DNA from: Acidimicrobiales bacterium | GTDB taxonomy: Bacteria > Actinomycetota > Acidimicrobiia > Acidimicrobiales > SZUA-35 | Direction of reading: 5' to 3' | DNA length: 64,000 nt | NCBI GenBank assembly: GCA_020629155.1 | Contig: JAHDDW010000012.1 | Coordinates: forward strand, 1-64,000 | Notes under the pieces: model-generated | The model's input: only the letters and a program-made list of their open reading frames with translations | Told to the model about the DNA's origin: nothing | Database searches by the model: none | In this document: positions 33,999 through 43,061 of the stretch, piece after piece | How the letters are laid out: each line of letters opens with the position of its first letter | How positions within the stretch are numbered: position 1 is the first letter of the stretch | Translations under genes and position numbers: made by a program

Positions 33999-35371
33999 AC
34001 AGTTACCTCAGCAATTTTAGCTTCAAATTCGTGTCTGAAACGACGTAGTGCAGAAGTGATTGGCGCAACAGATGACGGACCGAGCGGGCAAATTGTTGTT
34101 TGTTTTGGAGGGAACGACACCGCTTCCAACCCTTCTTCTTCCCACGCAGCCATTGGGTATGGCCCTGGGCTAATTTGCGACCCGATAGAAAGCAGCAGGT
34201 CAATATCTTCCTCGCGGCCTTTGCCGTCGTTGATACGTTGCAGAATTTTTTCTTCCCAGCTGGTGCCTTCTCGACATGGCGTACATTTGCCGCACGACTC
34301 ACGAGCGAAAAACCTGACAACACGCAAACACGCTTTAACCATGTCTGTTGTTGAGTCCATCACAACAATAGCGCCAGAACCAAGCATCGACCCAGCAGCA
34401 CCAACCTCTTTTGCTTCAAGCGGCAAATCGAGCTGCTCTTCAAAGAACCATGGGGCAGAACCGCCACCAGGGATAAACGCTTTCAGATCATTATCATCCC
34501 TAATGCCTTGGCAATAGTCGTCGCCATAGAAAAGCTCACGGAACGTGACAACACCTTGTTCAACTTCATAGACACCAGGACGTTTCACATGGCCACTGAT
34601 TGCCAGCATTCGCGTACCAGGCGACGCTTCAGAGCCAAATTTTTTGTATGCATCAGCGCCGTTGTTGACGATCCACGGCAAGTTCGCCAACGTTTCGACG
34701 TTGTTAACAATGGTCGGCTTCATGTAGAGGCCTTTAGCAGCAGGAAAAAACGGAGGCTTTAGCCGAGGCATCCCACGGTTGCCTTCGAGGCTTTCAATCA
34801 GCGCTGTCTCTTCGCCAACGATGTATGCTCCAGCACCCCAGTGCAGAACAATGTCGATACTCACGTCGGTGCCTAAAATATTTTTGCCAGCATAACCAGC
34901 GTCATAGGCATCATTTAAGGCCTGACCGATACGCTCTTGTGCTAAAGCCATTTCGCCACGGACATAGAGGAAACAGGTGTTGAGTCCGAGTGCATAACAA
35001 GTGATCAGGCACCCTTCAATAAGTTGATGCGGGTCACGTTCCATCAAAAGACGGTCTTTATAGGTGCCAGGTTCTGACTCGTCGCCGTTGACAACAAGGT
35101 AACGCGGCCAGATGGGCGGCAAGAAACCCCATTTAACGCCAGCAGGGAAACCAGCACCACCACGGCCGAGCAGGACCGCTTCTTTTACGTCTTTTGCCAC
35201 TTCGCTCGGCGATTTGCGAATCGTTTTACGCAGCGCGCTATAGCCGTCAGTCGCTTCGTAACGTTTTAACGTGAAGCTGTCACGATGTTCAAAACGGCTC
35301 GTCACGATTTTCGGGCTTTTGCTATCTACAAACCCAGGCGCATGCACCACATAGTCGTTAGTAGCCATCAT
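33995..35371 (-). CDS. nuoF: NADH-quinone oxidoreductase subunit F (NADH/FMN subunit)
   Basis: A 458-residue NADH-oxidising subunit. The FMN/NADH-binding glycine loop is GRGGAGFPAGVKWGF, with NGDESEPGTYKDR, and the [4Fe-4S] N3 motif is ESCGKCTPCREG near residue 355. It takes hydride from NADH and feeds the iron-sulphur chain. It has 4-bp overlaps with both nuoE and nuoG. Confidence 0.97.
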   Translation of the reverse strand: MMATNDYVVHAPGFVDSKSPKIVTSRFEHRDSFTLKRYEATDGYSALRKTIRKSPSEVAKDVKEAVLLGRGGAGFPAGVKWGFLPPIWPRYLVVNGDESEPGTYKDRLLMERDPHQLIEGCLITCYALGLNTCFLYVRGEMALAQERIGQALNDAYDAGYAGKNILGTDVSIDIVLHWGAGAYIVGEETALIESLEGNRGMPRLKPPFFPAAKGLYMKPTIVNNVETLANLPWIVNNGADAYKKFGSEASPGTRMLAISGHVKRPGVYEVEQGVVTFRELFYGDDYCQGIRDDNDLKAFIPGGGSAPWFFEEQLDLPLEAKEVGAAGSMLGSGAIVVMDSTTDMVKACLRVVRFFARESCGKCTPCREGTSWEEKILQRINDGKGREEDIDLLLSIGSQISPGPYPMAAWEEEGLEAVSFPPKQTTICPLGPSSVAPITSALRRFRHEFEAKIAEVTV

Positions 35372-35985
35372 GCCTCGTCTTTCTTAGCGCGACTGGCGAA
35401 CCATACAGGCGTGTCGGTTACCTCAGGAGGTGTGATGCCAGCAGCTTTATCGGCAGGAATATGTTGACGAACACGGGCAAGCGTGCCATGTTCTGGAATA
35501 TCGTCGCGCTCGCCTTGGCGGAGCTGTTCGATAATACGATCGAAGTCGTCTAGTTCAAGGCGACCTTCATAACGATAATTGACTTGCATACACGGCGCTT
35601 CAGTACACGCTGCAATACATTCAACATCTTCTAACGTGAACATGCCATCAGCAGTCGTGCCGCCAGGTTTAATGCCCAGCGTTTCTTCTGCGTGATGCAA
35701 AAGCTCTTCGCTACCATTTAGCTGGCAGCTAATGTTCGTACAGATATTGACCATATAACGGCCAACAGGTTCACGTTTAAACATTTCATAAAAAGAACAC
35801 GTGCCAAGCACATCTGCAGGCGTCACGCCTACAAGTTCGGCAAGGTGTTCCATAGCATCATCGCTCACATAGCCATCTTGTTGTTGTGCAAGATGAAGCA
35901 AAGGAATCAACGCAGATTTAGGTTTTGGGTAGCGAGAAATAATTTCTTCCGCCAGATGCACATTGCTTGAACTTAAACGACTCAC
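35368..35985 (-). CDS. nuoE: NADH-quinone oxidoreductase subunit E ([2Fe-2S])
   Basis: 205 residues, thioredoxin-like. The four cluster ligands lie in CTNISC (with the first Cys four residues upstream of the second) and ECIAACTEAPC. It holds cluster N1a beside NuoF. A C-terminal tail of about 50 residues after the core is lineage-specific. It overlaps nuoD and nuoF by 4 bp each. Confidence 0.95.
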   Translation of the reverse strand: MSRLSSSNVHLAEEIISRYPKPKSALIPLLHLAQQQDGYVSDDAMEHLAELVGVTPADVLGTCSFYEMFKREPVGRYMVNICTNISCQLNGSEELLHHAEETLGIKPGGTTADGMFTLEDVECIAACTEAPCMQVNYRYEGRLELDDFDRIIEQLRQGERDDIPEHGTLARVRQHIPADKAAGITPPEVTDTPVWFASRAKKDEA

Positions 35986-37304
35986 CTATCAACCTCACCC
36001 AACACTGGGTCCACACTCGAAATAACAACAACCGCATCGGCAATCAAACCATTAGCCATCATATGGGGCATCACCTGCAAGTTGACAAAACTTGGACCAC
36101 GAATATGCATTCGATACGGTTTAGCAGAACCGTCAGAAACGATGTAGCAGCCAAGCTCGCCCCGAGGCGACTCGATACCAATATAGGTTTCACCTTCAGG
36201 CACTTTGTAGCCTTCAGTAAAAATTTTAAAATGATGGATCAATGCTTCCATCGACTCATCAATACGAGTTCGCGGCGGTGGCGTTACTTTCTTATCTTGC
36301 GCCTTATAGTCACCTACTGGCATCTTTTCGACGCATTGGCGGACGATTCTCATCGATTCACGAATCTCGTTTAGACGAATCGCATAGCGGTCGAATGAAT
36401 CGCCATAGCTGCCAACGATCACGTCAAAATCAACATCATCATAGGCTAGATAAGGCATATCTTTACGAAGATCCCAGCTTATGCCCGTTGAGCGAAGCAG
36501 CGGACCTGTGGTCGATAACGCTTGGGCTTCGGCCTGTGTTAGTACGCCAACACCTTGCAGTCGATCACGCCAAATAGGTTGCCCTGTCATCAAAATATCG
36601 TACTCTTCGAGACGCGGCGGCAACATGTCAAGCAAGTCAATAACGTCTTGCTCCCAGCCGTCAGGCAAATCAGCAGCCACGCCACCAGGGCGGATATAGT
36701 TGTGATTCATTCGCAGGCCTGTCACTTTTTGAAAGAAACGCAGCACCTGCTCACGCTCACGCCAGCCATAAATCATCATCGACACAGCACCAAGGTCCAT
36801 GCCGTTTGTTGCCATAAATAACAGATGCGATGCGATGCGGTTAAGCTCAGTCATCATCATGCGAATCCACACTGCTCGTGGTGGGATTTCGATGCCGATT
36901 AGGTCTTCAACAGCGAGCGAAAAAACAAGTTCGTTAAACAGCGGCGATGCATAATCCATGCGTGTCACATTTGTTGGACCTTGCAAATACGTCAGCGTTT
37001 CGGCTGTTTTTTCCATGCCTGTGTGAAGATAGCCAACAACAGGCTTTGACCGCACAACCGTTTCGCCGTCGAGTTCGAGCATAAGCCGTAAAACCCCGTG
37101 CGTTGACGGGTGTGCCGGGCCCATGTTCATCATCATGGTTTGGTCGTCATCATCGCTTACAGGCTGATCAGCGACTTCGGCGGCTCGCACTTCAGACATC
37201 CGCAACACAGCATCACGACGAGGCAGCAAATCTAGCTGCTGCGTTAGCGCATTCTCTATTTGCTGAGTATTCGGCGACTGTTTTTCTGGCGTTTGTAGCG
37301 ACAT
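35982..37304 (-). CDS. nuoD: NADH-quinone oxidoreductase subunit D
   Basis: The 440-residue 49-kDa-type subunit that lines the quinone pocket with NuoB. Diagnostic stretches are NMGPAHPSTHGVLRLMLELDGE, GYLHTGMEK, and the C-terminal ESPRGELGCYIVSDGSAKPYRMHIRGPSF. The quinone-site His is in PSTHG. It starts at ATG 37304, sharing one base with the end of nuoC. Confidence 0.97.
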   Translation of the reverse strand: MSLQTPEKQSPNTQQIENALTQQLDLLPRRDAVLRMSEVRAAEVADQPVSDDDDQTMMMNMGPAHPSTHGVLRLMLELDGETVVRSKPVVGYLHTGMEKTAETLTYLQGPTNVTRMDYASPLFNELVFSLAVEDLIGIEIPPRAVWIRMMMTELNRIASHLLFMATNGMDLGAVSMMIYGWREREQVLRFFQKVTGLRMNHNYIRPGGVAADLPDGWEQDVIDLLDMLPPRLEEYDILMTGQPIWRDRLQGVGVLTQAEAQALSTTGPLLRSTGISWDLRKDMPYLAYDDVDFDVIVGSYGDSFDRYAIRLNEIRESMRIVRQCVEKMPVGDYKAQDKKVTPPPRTRIDESMEALIHHFKIFTEGYKVPEGETYIGIESPRGELGCYIVSDGSAKPYRMHIRGPSFVNLQVMPHMMANGLIADAVVVISSVDPVLGEVDR

Positions 37305-37849
37305 TATGCGCCTTCTTTAGGTGAATCTTGGCGTGAATTTTTAAACTGCACAGGGATCGAGCCAACTGCGTAATCTTTGCGCAATGGGTGCCCTTGCCAA
37401 TTTTCTGGCATTAAGATACGGGACAGATCTGGGTGCCCTTCAAAGTTAATGCCAAACATGTCGTAGACTTCACGCTCTAGATAATCAGAACCTGGATAAA
37501 TTGTATAAAGCGACCCGATTGTTGGATCAGCCTCTGGTACCTGTATTCGCGCGCGTAAACGTTCTTTTCGTTCATAAGAAATAAACGTTGCGACTACTTC
37601 AAAGCGTTCAGCAGGAATGTCACTTGGCAACGCTGGATGTTTCTTGTCGAGATAATCAACGGCAGTAACGTCAAGACACATGTTCCAGCCATCTTGCAGA
37701 AGTGCTACGGCCGTTTGTAACCACATATCACGATGTGGAAAAATAACTTTTTGCTCGCCGTGTGCAGCATATGGAACGCCATAGCGTTGTAAATCTTCAC
37801 GCTGTGTCTCTGCTGGCTGCATTTCAGCTGCCTCTGTTTCTGCCGTCAC
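37304..37849 (-). CDS. nuoC: NADH-quinone oxidoreductase subunit C
   Basis: The 181-residue 30-kDa-type subunit of the peripheral arm. The signature is [37 protein letters not shown]. It is structural and holds no cofactor. It overlaps nuoB by 4 bp upstream and touches nuoD downstream. Confidence 0.96.
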   Translation of the reverse strand: MTAETEAAEMQPAETQREDLQRYGVPYAAHGEQKVIFPHRDMWLQTAVALLQDGWNMCLDVTAVDYLDKKHPALPSDIPAERFEVVATFISYERKERLRARIQVPEADPTIGSLYTIYPGSDYLEREVYDMFGINFEGHPDLSRILMPENWQGHPLRKDYAVGSIPVQFKNSRQDSPKEGA

Positions 37850-38436
37850 GTTCGACTTCCTAACTCAACCATTTGCGATTGGCCTTGGCCGTCTAATTGC
37901 TCAACCGTAATGTTAGCACCAGCACCTGTTTCTTCGCGGCGACGTAGCAGTTCGCCATTTTCGATTTGTGTGTGTAATGTCGTAATAGCGTGTAGTAATG
38001 TTTCTGGACCTGGAGGGCACCCTGGGGCGTACACATCAACGGGCACGATCTGATCGACACCTTGGACAATGGCATAGTTGTTGAACATGCCACCGCTCGA
38101 CGCGCAAACTCCCATAGAGATAACCCATTTAGGTTCCATCATTTGATCATAAATTTGACGCAGAACAGGAGCCATCTTTTGACTTACTCGACCAGCAACA
38201 ATCATCACATCGGCCTGACGAGGTGATGCACGAAATACTTCCATGCCAAAACGAGCAAGGTCGTAGTGTGACCCACCAGTTGCCATCATTTCGATAGCGC
38301 AACATGCTAAACCAAAGGTTGCAGGCCACGACGAACGAGCACGAGACCAGTTAACAAGTTTTTCTAGCGGTGCGGTCACGAAGTTGTGTTGCAACCCTTC
38401 AAAACCGTCTTCGGCTACGTTATGTACTACGCCCAT
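37846..38436 (-). CDS. nuoB: NADH-quinone oxidoreductase subunit B (cluster N2)
   Basis: 196 residues. The tandem Cys pair in LACCAIEMM, Cys in MGVCASSGG and Cys in [10 protein letters not shown] are the four ligands of [4Fe-4S] cluster N2, the last carrier before quinone. The start shares one base with the nuoA stop and the end overlaps nuoC by 4 bp. Confidence 0.97.
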   Translation of the reverse strand: MGVVHNVAEDGFEGLQHNFVTAPLEKLVNWSRARSSWPATFGLACCAIEMMATGGSHYDLARFGMEVFRASPRQADVMIVAGRVSQKMAPVLRQIYDQMMEPKWVISMGVCASSGGMFNNYAIVQGVDQIVPVDVYAPGCPPGPETLLHAITTLHTQIENGELLRRREETGAGANITVEQLDGQGQSQMVELGSRT

Positions 38437-38936
38437 CAGCTTTCCACCTTTTCTGGCTCTTCAGCTTTATTGTCTGTTGGAACAACGTTTTCATAACGAC
38501 CTTCAGTGCCGACTCGACGGATCGTTGAATCAGCAGTGCGGTCTTGTGAACGCATTGCATCTTGTTTAAATGAAGCCTGTAATGGGCCCCAATCAAGCGC
38601 CCCTTTTGAGATGAGATAGACAAAGGATTCGAAGACAAGCGCCGAGAAAATCAAGATGGCGATAAACCCTGGCACACCAAGTTGCGCATGTGAGACCGCC
38701 CATGGATAGAGGAAGATAATCTCTATATCAAAGATGACAAAAAGCATAGCGACAAGATAGAAATGCACCGGGAAACGGTTCGGTGGTTCACGGCCTGGGA
38801 TAATGCCGCACTCATAGGGGGCGTACTTTTCAACGGTTGGCCGTCGAGGCGCTAAAAGTTTTGAAGCGGCAAAACTAATAGCCGCGAATAGAGCTGCGAG
38901 TATAAGAAGTACAAGTACAGGCAAATATTGTTGCAT
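38436..38936 (-). CDS. nuoA: NADH-quinone oxidoreductase subunit A
   Basis: 166 residues with three membrane helices and the conserved [29 protein letters not shown] and DWGP stretches. The usual NuoA is about 120-140 residues; here about 45 polar residues follow the core (from [19 protein letters not shown]), ending Glu/Lys-rich. It is the first gene of the nuo order, but begins only 5 bp after the stop of the membrane-protein gene at 38942, so the nuo genes appear to continue the bc-complex transcript. Confidence 0.96.
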   Translation of the reverse strand: MQQYLPVLVLLILAALFAAISFAASKLLAPRRPTVEKYAPYECGIIPGREPPNRFPVHFYLVAMLFVIFDIEIIFLYPWAVSHAQLGVPGFIAILIFSALVFESFVYLISKGALDWGPLQASFKQDAMRSQDRTADSTIRRVGTEGRYENVVPTDNKAEEPEKVES

Positions 38937-38941
38937 ACTGA

Positions 38942-39835
38942 TTATCCTCCAGCGACTTCTTCATACCGTTTATCTCTTGAATGGAGCATCAGCACAAAAG
39001 CTAAGAAAATCATCCCCATTGCAACAGTGAATGCAAAAGGCGTGAAACGTTGACCACTAATCAACGAAGGCAACGGACCGCCTCTATCTCGTGACATAAT
39101 GACAGAATAGACAGGTTTATTTGGGTCAGCTTCAAGTGTTGCTGGCGCTTCGCCTGTTGCGTTAATAGCTGCTTTAGCTCCTTGAAACTGGATAACCACA
39201 AGTTTTTCTGGATGTGTCGGCGTTAGTACTGTTTCGTCAAAAAAGTGGGTTGCTCGGTCATACCAACGAGCGTCTTCTTTTAGTGTCGGTTTTCCGCCGA
39301 TAGAGAACGCTCCGAACTGCAACGGAACGTAGGTTTCACCGTTAGAAAGGAAACCACCATCTTCAGTCAAAAACGTTACTGCTGCAGACTGTGCATCGCC
39401 ACGAACCGCATCGGATGTGGGTAAATATTTCCACCCGCCGATATCTGTGTTTTTCGACTGTTCAACAACATCGAGCTGCGCTTCATCAGGGTCTGTCTTC
39501 TCAGAGGTGAATCGTATAGCGTCAAGTTCTGCGACTTCTTTGTTAGAAGCAAACAGCAAATCACGGTTCTCGCTAGAAAGCTGCTCTTCTTGATGCCATG
39601 TCGGCGCTTCACCAATCCACCCTTTTGCATACACTGTCCAGAAAATCCCCATAAGGAACATCCAGCCAAAGAACCCAGCAGAAGCGATCAAGAAACCATT
39701 GCGGACACCTATGTTTGTTGCGATTAATAGATATGTTCCTCCAACCAAGATAAGGAACAAAACAATAACGCTTAGAAGACCACGGAAAAAAATGTCGAAG
39801 GTAACACCATCGAGGAAAGCTAGCTGGTAGATCAT
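38942..39835 (-). CDS. Membrane protein of unknown function linking bc-complex and nuo genes
   Basis: 297 residues: two helices near the N-terminus (about 16-40 and 47-68), about 200 extracytoplasmic residues without cysteine heme motifs, and one C-terminal helix (about 265-285). No known domain was recognised. The start overlaps the di-heme cytochrome gene by 4 bp and the stop is 5 bp from nuoA, so it must be co-expressed with both complexes. It could be an accessory or assembly subunit of the quinol:cytochrome c oxidoreductase; that is inferred from position alone. Confidence 0.65.
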   Translation of the reverse strand: MIYQLAFLDGVTFDIFFRGLLSVIVLFLILVGGTYLLIATNIGVRNGFLIASAGFFGWMFLMGIFWTVYAKGWIGEAPTWHQEEQLSSENRDLLFASNKEVAELDAIRFTSEKTDPDEAQLDVVEQSKNTDIGGWKYLPTSDAVRGDAQSAAVTFLTEDGGFLSNGETYVPLQFGAFSIGGKPTLKEDARWYDRATHFFDETVLTPTHPEKLVVIQFQGAKAAINATGEAPATLEADPNKPVYSVIMSRDRGGPLPSLISGQRFTPFAFTVAMGMIFLAFVLMLHSRDKRYEEVAGG

Positions 39836-41475
39836 TGCAGACTCCGTTCATAGTCAACGGCAGCTTGAATGTAGTCTTCTGGAAGAAGCTTACCGAAACC
39901 TGGCATCATCCCGCTACCGCTTTGCCCACCGTTACCGTACCCTTGTGCAGCCTCAGCGCCTTCATACACAAAATCATATTGTGCTTGACTTGTTCGCTCT
40001 GGCATTTTAACAATCGTGCAGTCTTGTGCAAGCTTGCCGTTTTCTAGCTCATAGACAGCACCAGTCATATCTTCAACTAGAAGCTCTTCAGGCTCTACCA
40101 AAGCACCATTTTCTTCTTGGGCAACAGCATCTGGAGCTATCGGATATGTCGTGCCGTCAGCCGTGGTATAAAGCTTTGAGACAAAGTTACATTGTGCTAA
40201 ATCGCCTGCTTCACCAATTGGCGCAGCATCTGTAGCTCCTGACGTTGAGGACTGTTCCTCTGGCGCAGTGTCGTCTTCTTCTGCGTCATCTTCATCGTTT
40301 TCTTCAACAACTTGTTCATCAGTTACTGTTGTCGAAATCACATCAAGATCTTGCCCTAAGATTAGATAGGGCTGACCAGTAGAAGTCACAGGCACGCCTT
40401 TATCGTCTAAAGCAATTCTTGCTCCTTCTAAAGACTCGATATATTTGCCCTGTTCGTCAGTTAAACCGCCGACTGGCATCCACGTACCCTCGCTCGTTTT
40501 CCACGAGTCATCAGCAAATCGCTCTTTTAGCGAATCACCACATAAGTTGTAGCCAATACCCGACACGGCGCCACCACATGCTGCTATGCCATCTTGCAGC
40601 ACTTTCGTTTTTGCTTCGACCGACTGTGCTATCGACCAACCACCGGTGTGACAGCGTGCACAAGATAGTGCACCACCTTCATACTCAGAATAAAGCCCAA
40701 GGTTAAAGACTGCCTCGCCCAGTGTTTCGAACTCTCCAGATTCTAAAGATCGCTCAACTTCGGCTCTAATAGCCTTTTCAGCTTCATCAGCAAGCGCTTG
40801 GGCTTCGGCTGTTTCGGCATCGTTCGGGTCTTCAGTACCAGCAAGCATAATGTCGGCGTTATCCAAACTTTGCACATTAATTGAGTCTAAGTAGGCAATC
40901 AGTTTAGTTATGTCCTGCACCGTCATTGGGCCACCGCCAGGTGTTCCCCACGCTGCCATTGGTGAACCTGGACGGCCGTAGTTAAGCACGTGACGCACTT
41001 CTTCTTCGCTAAAGCGATTCATCACATTATTGATCGCTGGTGCTTTCCAAGAAGTCTGACGAATAAACTGACCATCAGCATCTTGCAAGACATACGGGGC
41101 GCTACCACCTGTACCACCTGCTGAGTGACAGGCAGCACAGTTCTCGTTGTAGAGCGTTTCGCCAGCTCGCGCAAAACCTGCTTGACGACCTTCTTGAGCA
41201 TTCTCAGCACGTCCAGGCTCTGCGACCATATACATAGTGAAAGCTGTTGACAAAATAAGTAGAAAGATAAGAGCAAAAGTTAACGCACGATCAAGCTTTG
41301 GACCTTCAAGCTCTTCATCAGAAAGGTATTCTTTGCGGTTAGCAGCAAGCGCAATTTCAGAACCTGCTTCATCGCGAGACTGTAAGTATCCTCGAAATAG
41401 AAATACAAGCAATATGACAATAACGGCAAGAAAAAAAGTGATACCAATAGCACCAAAATCTACAGCAACTAACAT
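39832..41475 (-). CDS. Membrane-anchored di-heme cytochrome c of the bc complex
   Basis: 547 residues. Two N-terminal helices (about 7-29 and 63-83) precede an extracytoplasmic region with two c-type heme motifs, CAACH (113-117) and CARCH (272-276). Between the second domain and the C-terminus lies a very acidic Glu/Asp/Thr linker (about 385-430). The tail MMPGFGKLLPEDYIQAAVDYERSL looks like a cytochrome c axial-Met segment. Extra Cys pairs (in IAACGG/NLCGD and AQCNF/AQDCT) may form disulphides. Its place beside Rieske and cytochrome b makes it the likely cytochrome c1/QcrC counterpart, though its two-helix anchor differs from mycobacterial QcrC. It overlaps the next gene by 4 bp. Confidence 0.85.
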   Translation of the reverse strand: MLVAVDFGAIGITFFLAVIVILLVFLFRGYLQSRDEAGSEIALAANRKEYLSDEELEGPKLDRALTFALIFLLILSTAFTMYMVAEPGRAENAQEGRQAGFARAGETLYNENCAACHSAGGTGGSAPYVLQDADGQFIRQTSWKAPAINNVMNRFSEEEVRHVLNYGRPGSPMAAWGTPGGGPMTVQDITKLIAYLDSINVQSLDNADIMLAGTEDPNDAETAEAQALADEAEKAIRAEVERSLESGEFETLGEAVFNLGLYSEYEGGALSCARCHTGGWSIAQSVEAKTKVLQDGIAACGGAVSGIGYNLCGDSLKERFADDSWKTSEGTWMPVGGLTDEQGKYIESLEGARIALDDKGVPVTSTGQPYLILGQDLDVISTTVTDEQVVEENDEDDAEEDDTAPEEQSSTSGATDAAPIGEAGDLAQCNFVSKLYTTADGTTYPIAPDAVAQEENGALVEPEELLVEDMTGAVYELENGKLAQDCTIVKMPERTSQAQYDFVYEGAEAAQGYGNGGQSGSGMMPGFGKLLPEDYIQAAVDYERSLQ

Positions 41476-42303
41476 TTAATGACCGCCTCCGTCACTCAAA
41501 CAGTTTGGACCTTCGGCTTCTTGACCTGTCGTGTTTGTGCCAAGCACCGGACCAGGGATGACCGTACCTGTATTAACCTCAAGCTCACCTTTTGCATTAA
41601 CTGTCATAGGGAACCTGTCCATACCGCGAGGTGCAGGCCCACCTTTTTGTTCACCTACACGGTTATATTGCGAACCATGGCATGGGCATTCGAACCACTG
41701 TGAGGTAGCACATTCAGGCACTCGACAACCCAAGTGCGGACAGGTCTGAAACAAAGCGACAACACCAGCTGATAACCCTTGCTCAACTTGATCATAAAAG
41801 GCAGCATATTGTGTTTCTGCCTTCGGCAATGCAGCAGCAGGATATTCGGTAATCCACATACGACCTGCTGGAAAGTAGAAGAAACCATTACCAGCTGCAA
41901 TGCCGTCTTTTATTTTTGAGATAGATCCAACATTTATTTTCGCGCCGAAGCCACCAACACCTGAAGGATACAAGTTTTGCACGACAACGATCCCCAAAAC
42001 GCTAAGACTGAAACCAAAAGTTGCGCCGATACTTCGGTTCAAGAACTGACGCCGAGTAACGCCAAGTGTTTCAGGATCAGGCGGGATGTAAACAGCAGGT
42101 GCAGCAGGAGGAGGGTCCAACGGCGAAATCGTTTGTCGAGCTGCTGCTTCAACTGCTTTACCAGCTTTACGCTGCTCACGACGAGAAGTTTTTTCGGGAA
42201 GGCCTAACGCTTGAGCTGTATCTTTCCGACGATACGACACAACAAAAGCCAAAACGGCAAGCAATGCCAACACCGCAATTGCAACTAATACACCAGTGGT
42301 CAA
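41476..42303 (-). CDS. qcrA: Rieske iron-sulphur protein of the bc complex
   Basis: 275 residues. The [2Fe-2S] ligands are in CPHLGC (Cys188, His190) and CPCHGSQY (Cys206, His209), with the extra cysteines Cys193 and Cys208 that form the stabilising disulphide. There are two hydrophobic segments: one at 4-25 and one at about 94-110 preceded by a twin-arginine-like TRRQFLNRS. The extra N-terminal helix and charged linker resemble the actinobacterial QcrA more than the single-helix proteobacterial protein. It transfers electrons from quinol to the cytochrome c partner. Confidence 0.95.
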   Translation of the reverse strand: MTTGVLVAIAVLALLAVLAFVVSYRRKDTAQALGLPEKTSRREQRKAGKAVEAAARQTISPLDPPPAAPAVYIPPDPETLGVTRRQFLNRSIGATFGFSLSVLGIVVVQNLYPSGVGGFGAKINVGSISKIKDGIAAGNGFFYFPAGRMWITEYPAAALPKAETQYAAFYDQVEQGLSAGVVALFQTCPHLGCRVPECATSQWFECPCHGSQYNRVGEQKGGPAPRGMDRFPMTVNAKGELEVNTGTVIPGPVLGTNTTGQEAEGPNCLSDGGGH

Positions 42304-42318
42304 CGTACTGCTCCAGTC

Positions 42319-43047
42319 CTACAGATCAAAGTGGATGCCGTCGATCCAAGGAAAAACAAAGTTAAACCCAAGACCTCGAAAGAACGACCCAATAATAGAA
42401 AGCACAGCCCAGAACATCATAAAGAATGTAAACAACGAGATAGCAAGCTTTCTATCTTCTGGCTTGTTGCTAACAGTTTTATCGATATAGGGGGCAAGAA
42501 TAAGAGCAAAAAGGCCAATACCTGGGATAGTCACACCAGCGACCATCGGGTGAAACAAGGTCAACAATTCCTGCAAACCAAGGAAGTACCACGGCGCTTT
42601 TGAGGGGTTCGGCGTTTGGTTAACGTTTGCCTGTGATAGAAGTGGAGCATTGACGAATACCGCAGAGAAGAAAAGGAACGTTGTCATCGCTAACATTGCA
42701 CCAAATTCGACCACAATAAGGTGAGGCCAGGTATGCACTTTGTTATGTGGTTTTGATTTAATATCTTGAATCGAACCAGATTTAACGACAGTCAAAAGAC
42801 GTTGCGTATGGCCAGCAGGACCCGTCAGAGAAACAGTAGGAGCTGAAGCCGTAGCAACTTGACCAGCAGACGAAGAAGCAACATCAGTTTTTGAAGCTTC
42901 GACCGACGTACCTTTTGCAGCTTTCGAACGCTTTAAAAGGTGCGCTGGAATCTTTGACGCAGCAGCATCAGAAGAAGAAGCCTTTTCTTCAGCCTTTTTC
43001 TTCGCAGCCTCGGCTCGCTTTTTAAGATGATCTGGAATCTCAACCAT
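42319..43047 (-). CDS. Cytochrome b C-terminal part (subunit IV/PetD-like)
   Basis: 242 residues. Residues 1-100 are a hydrophilic extension with two copies of a short motif: IPDHLKKRAEAAKK (4-17) and IPAHLLKRSKAAKG (33-46). The rest resembles subunit IV with three membrane helices. The Qo-site position usually reading PEWY is APWY here (KAPWYFLGLQELL, about 150-162), so the Glu is absent. It completes the split cytochrome b with the gene upstream (14-bp gap) and precedes qcrA by 15 bp. The same N-terminal motif appears in the cytochrome c at 45049. Confidence 0.88.
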   Translation of the reverse strand: MVEIPDHLKKRAEAAKKKAEEKASSSDAAASKIPAHLLKRSKAAKGTSVEASKTDVASSSAGQVATASAPTVSLTGPAGHTQRLLTVVKSGSIQDIKSKPHNKVHTWPHLIVVEFGAMLAMTTFLFFSAVFVNAPLLSQANVNQTPNPSKAPWYFLGLQELLTLFHPMVAGVTIPGIGLFALILAPYIDKTVSNKPEDRKLAISLFTFFMMFWAVLSIIGSFFRGLGFNFVFPWIDGIHFDL

Positions 43048-43061
43048 TACTTATCACCGAT

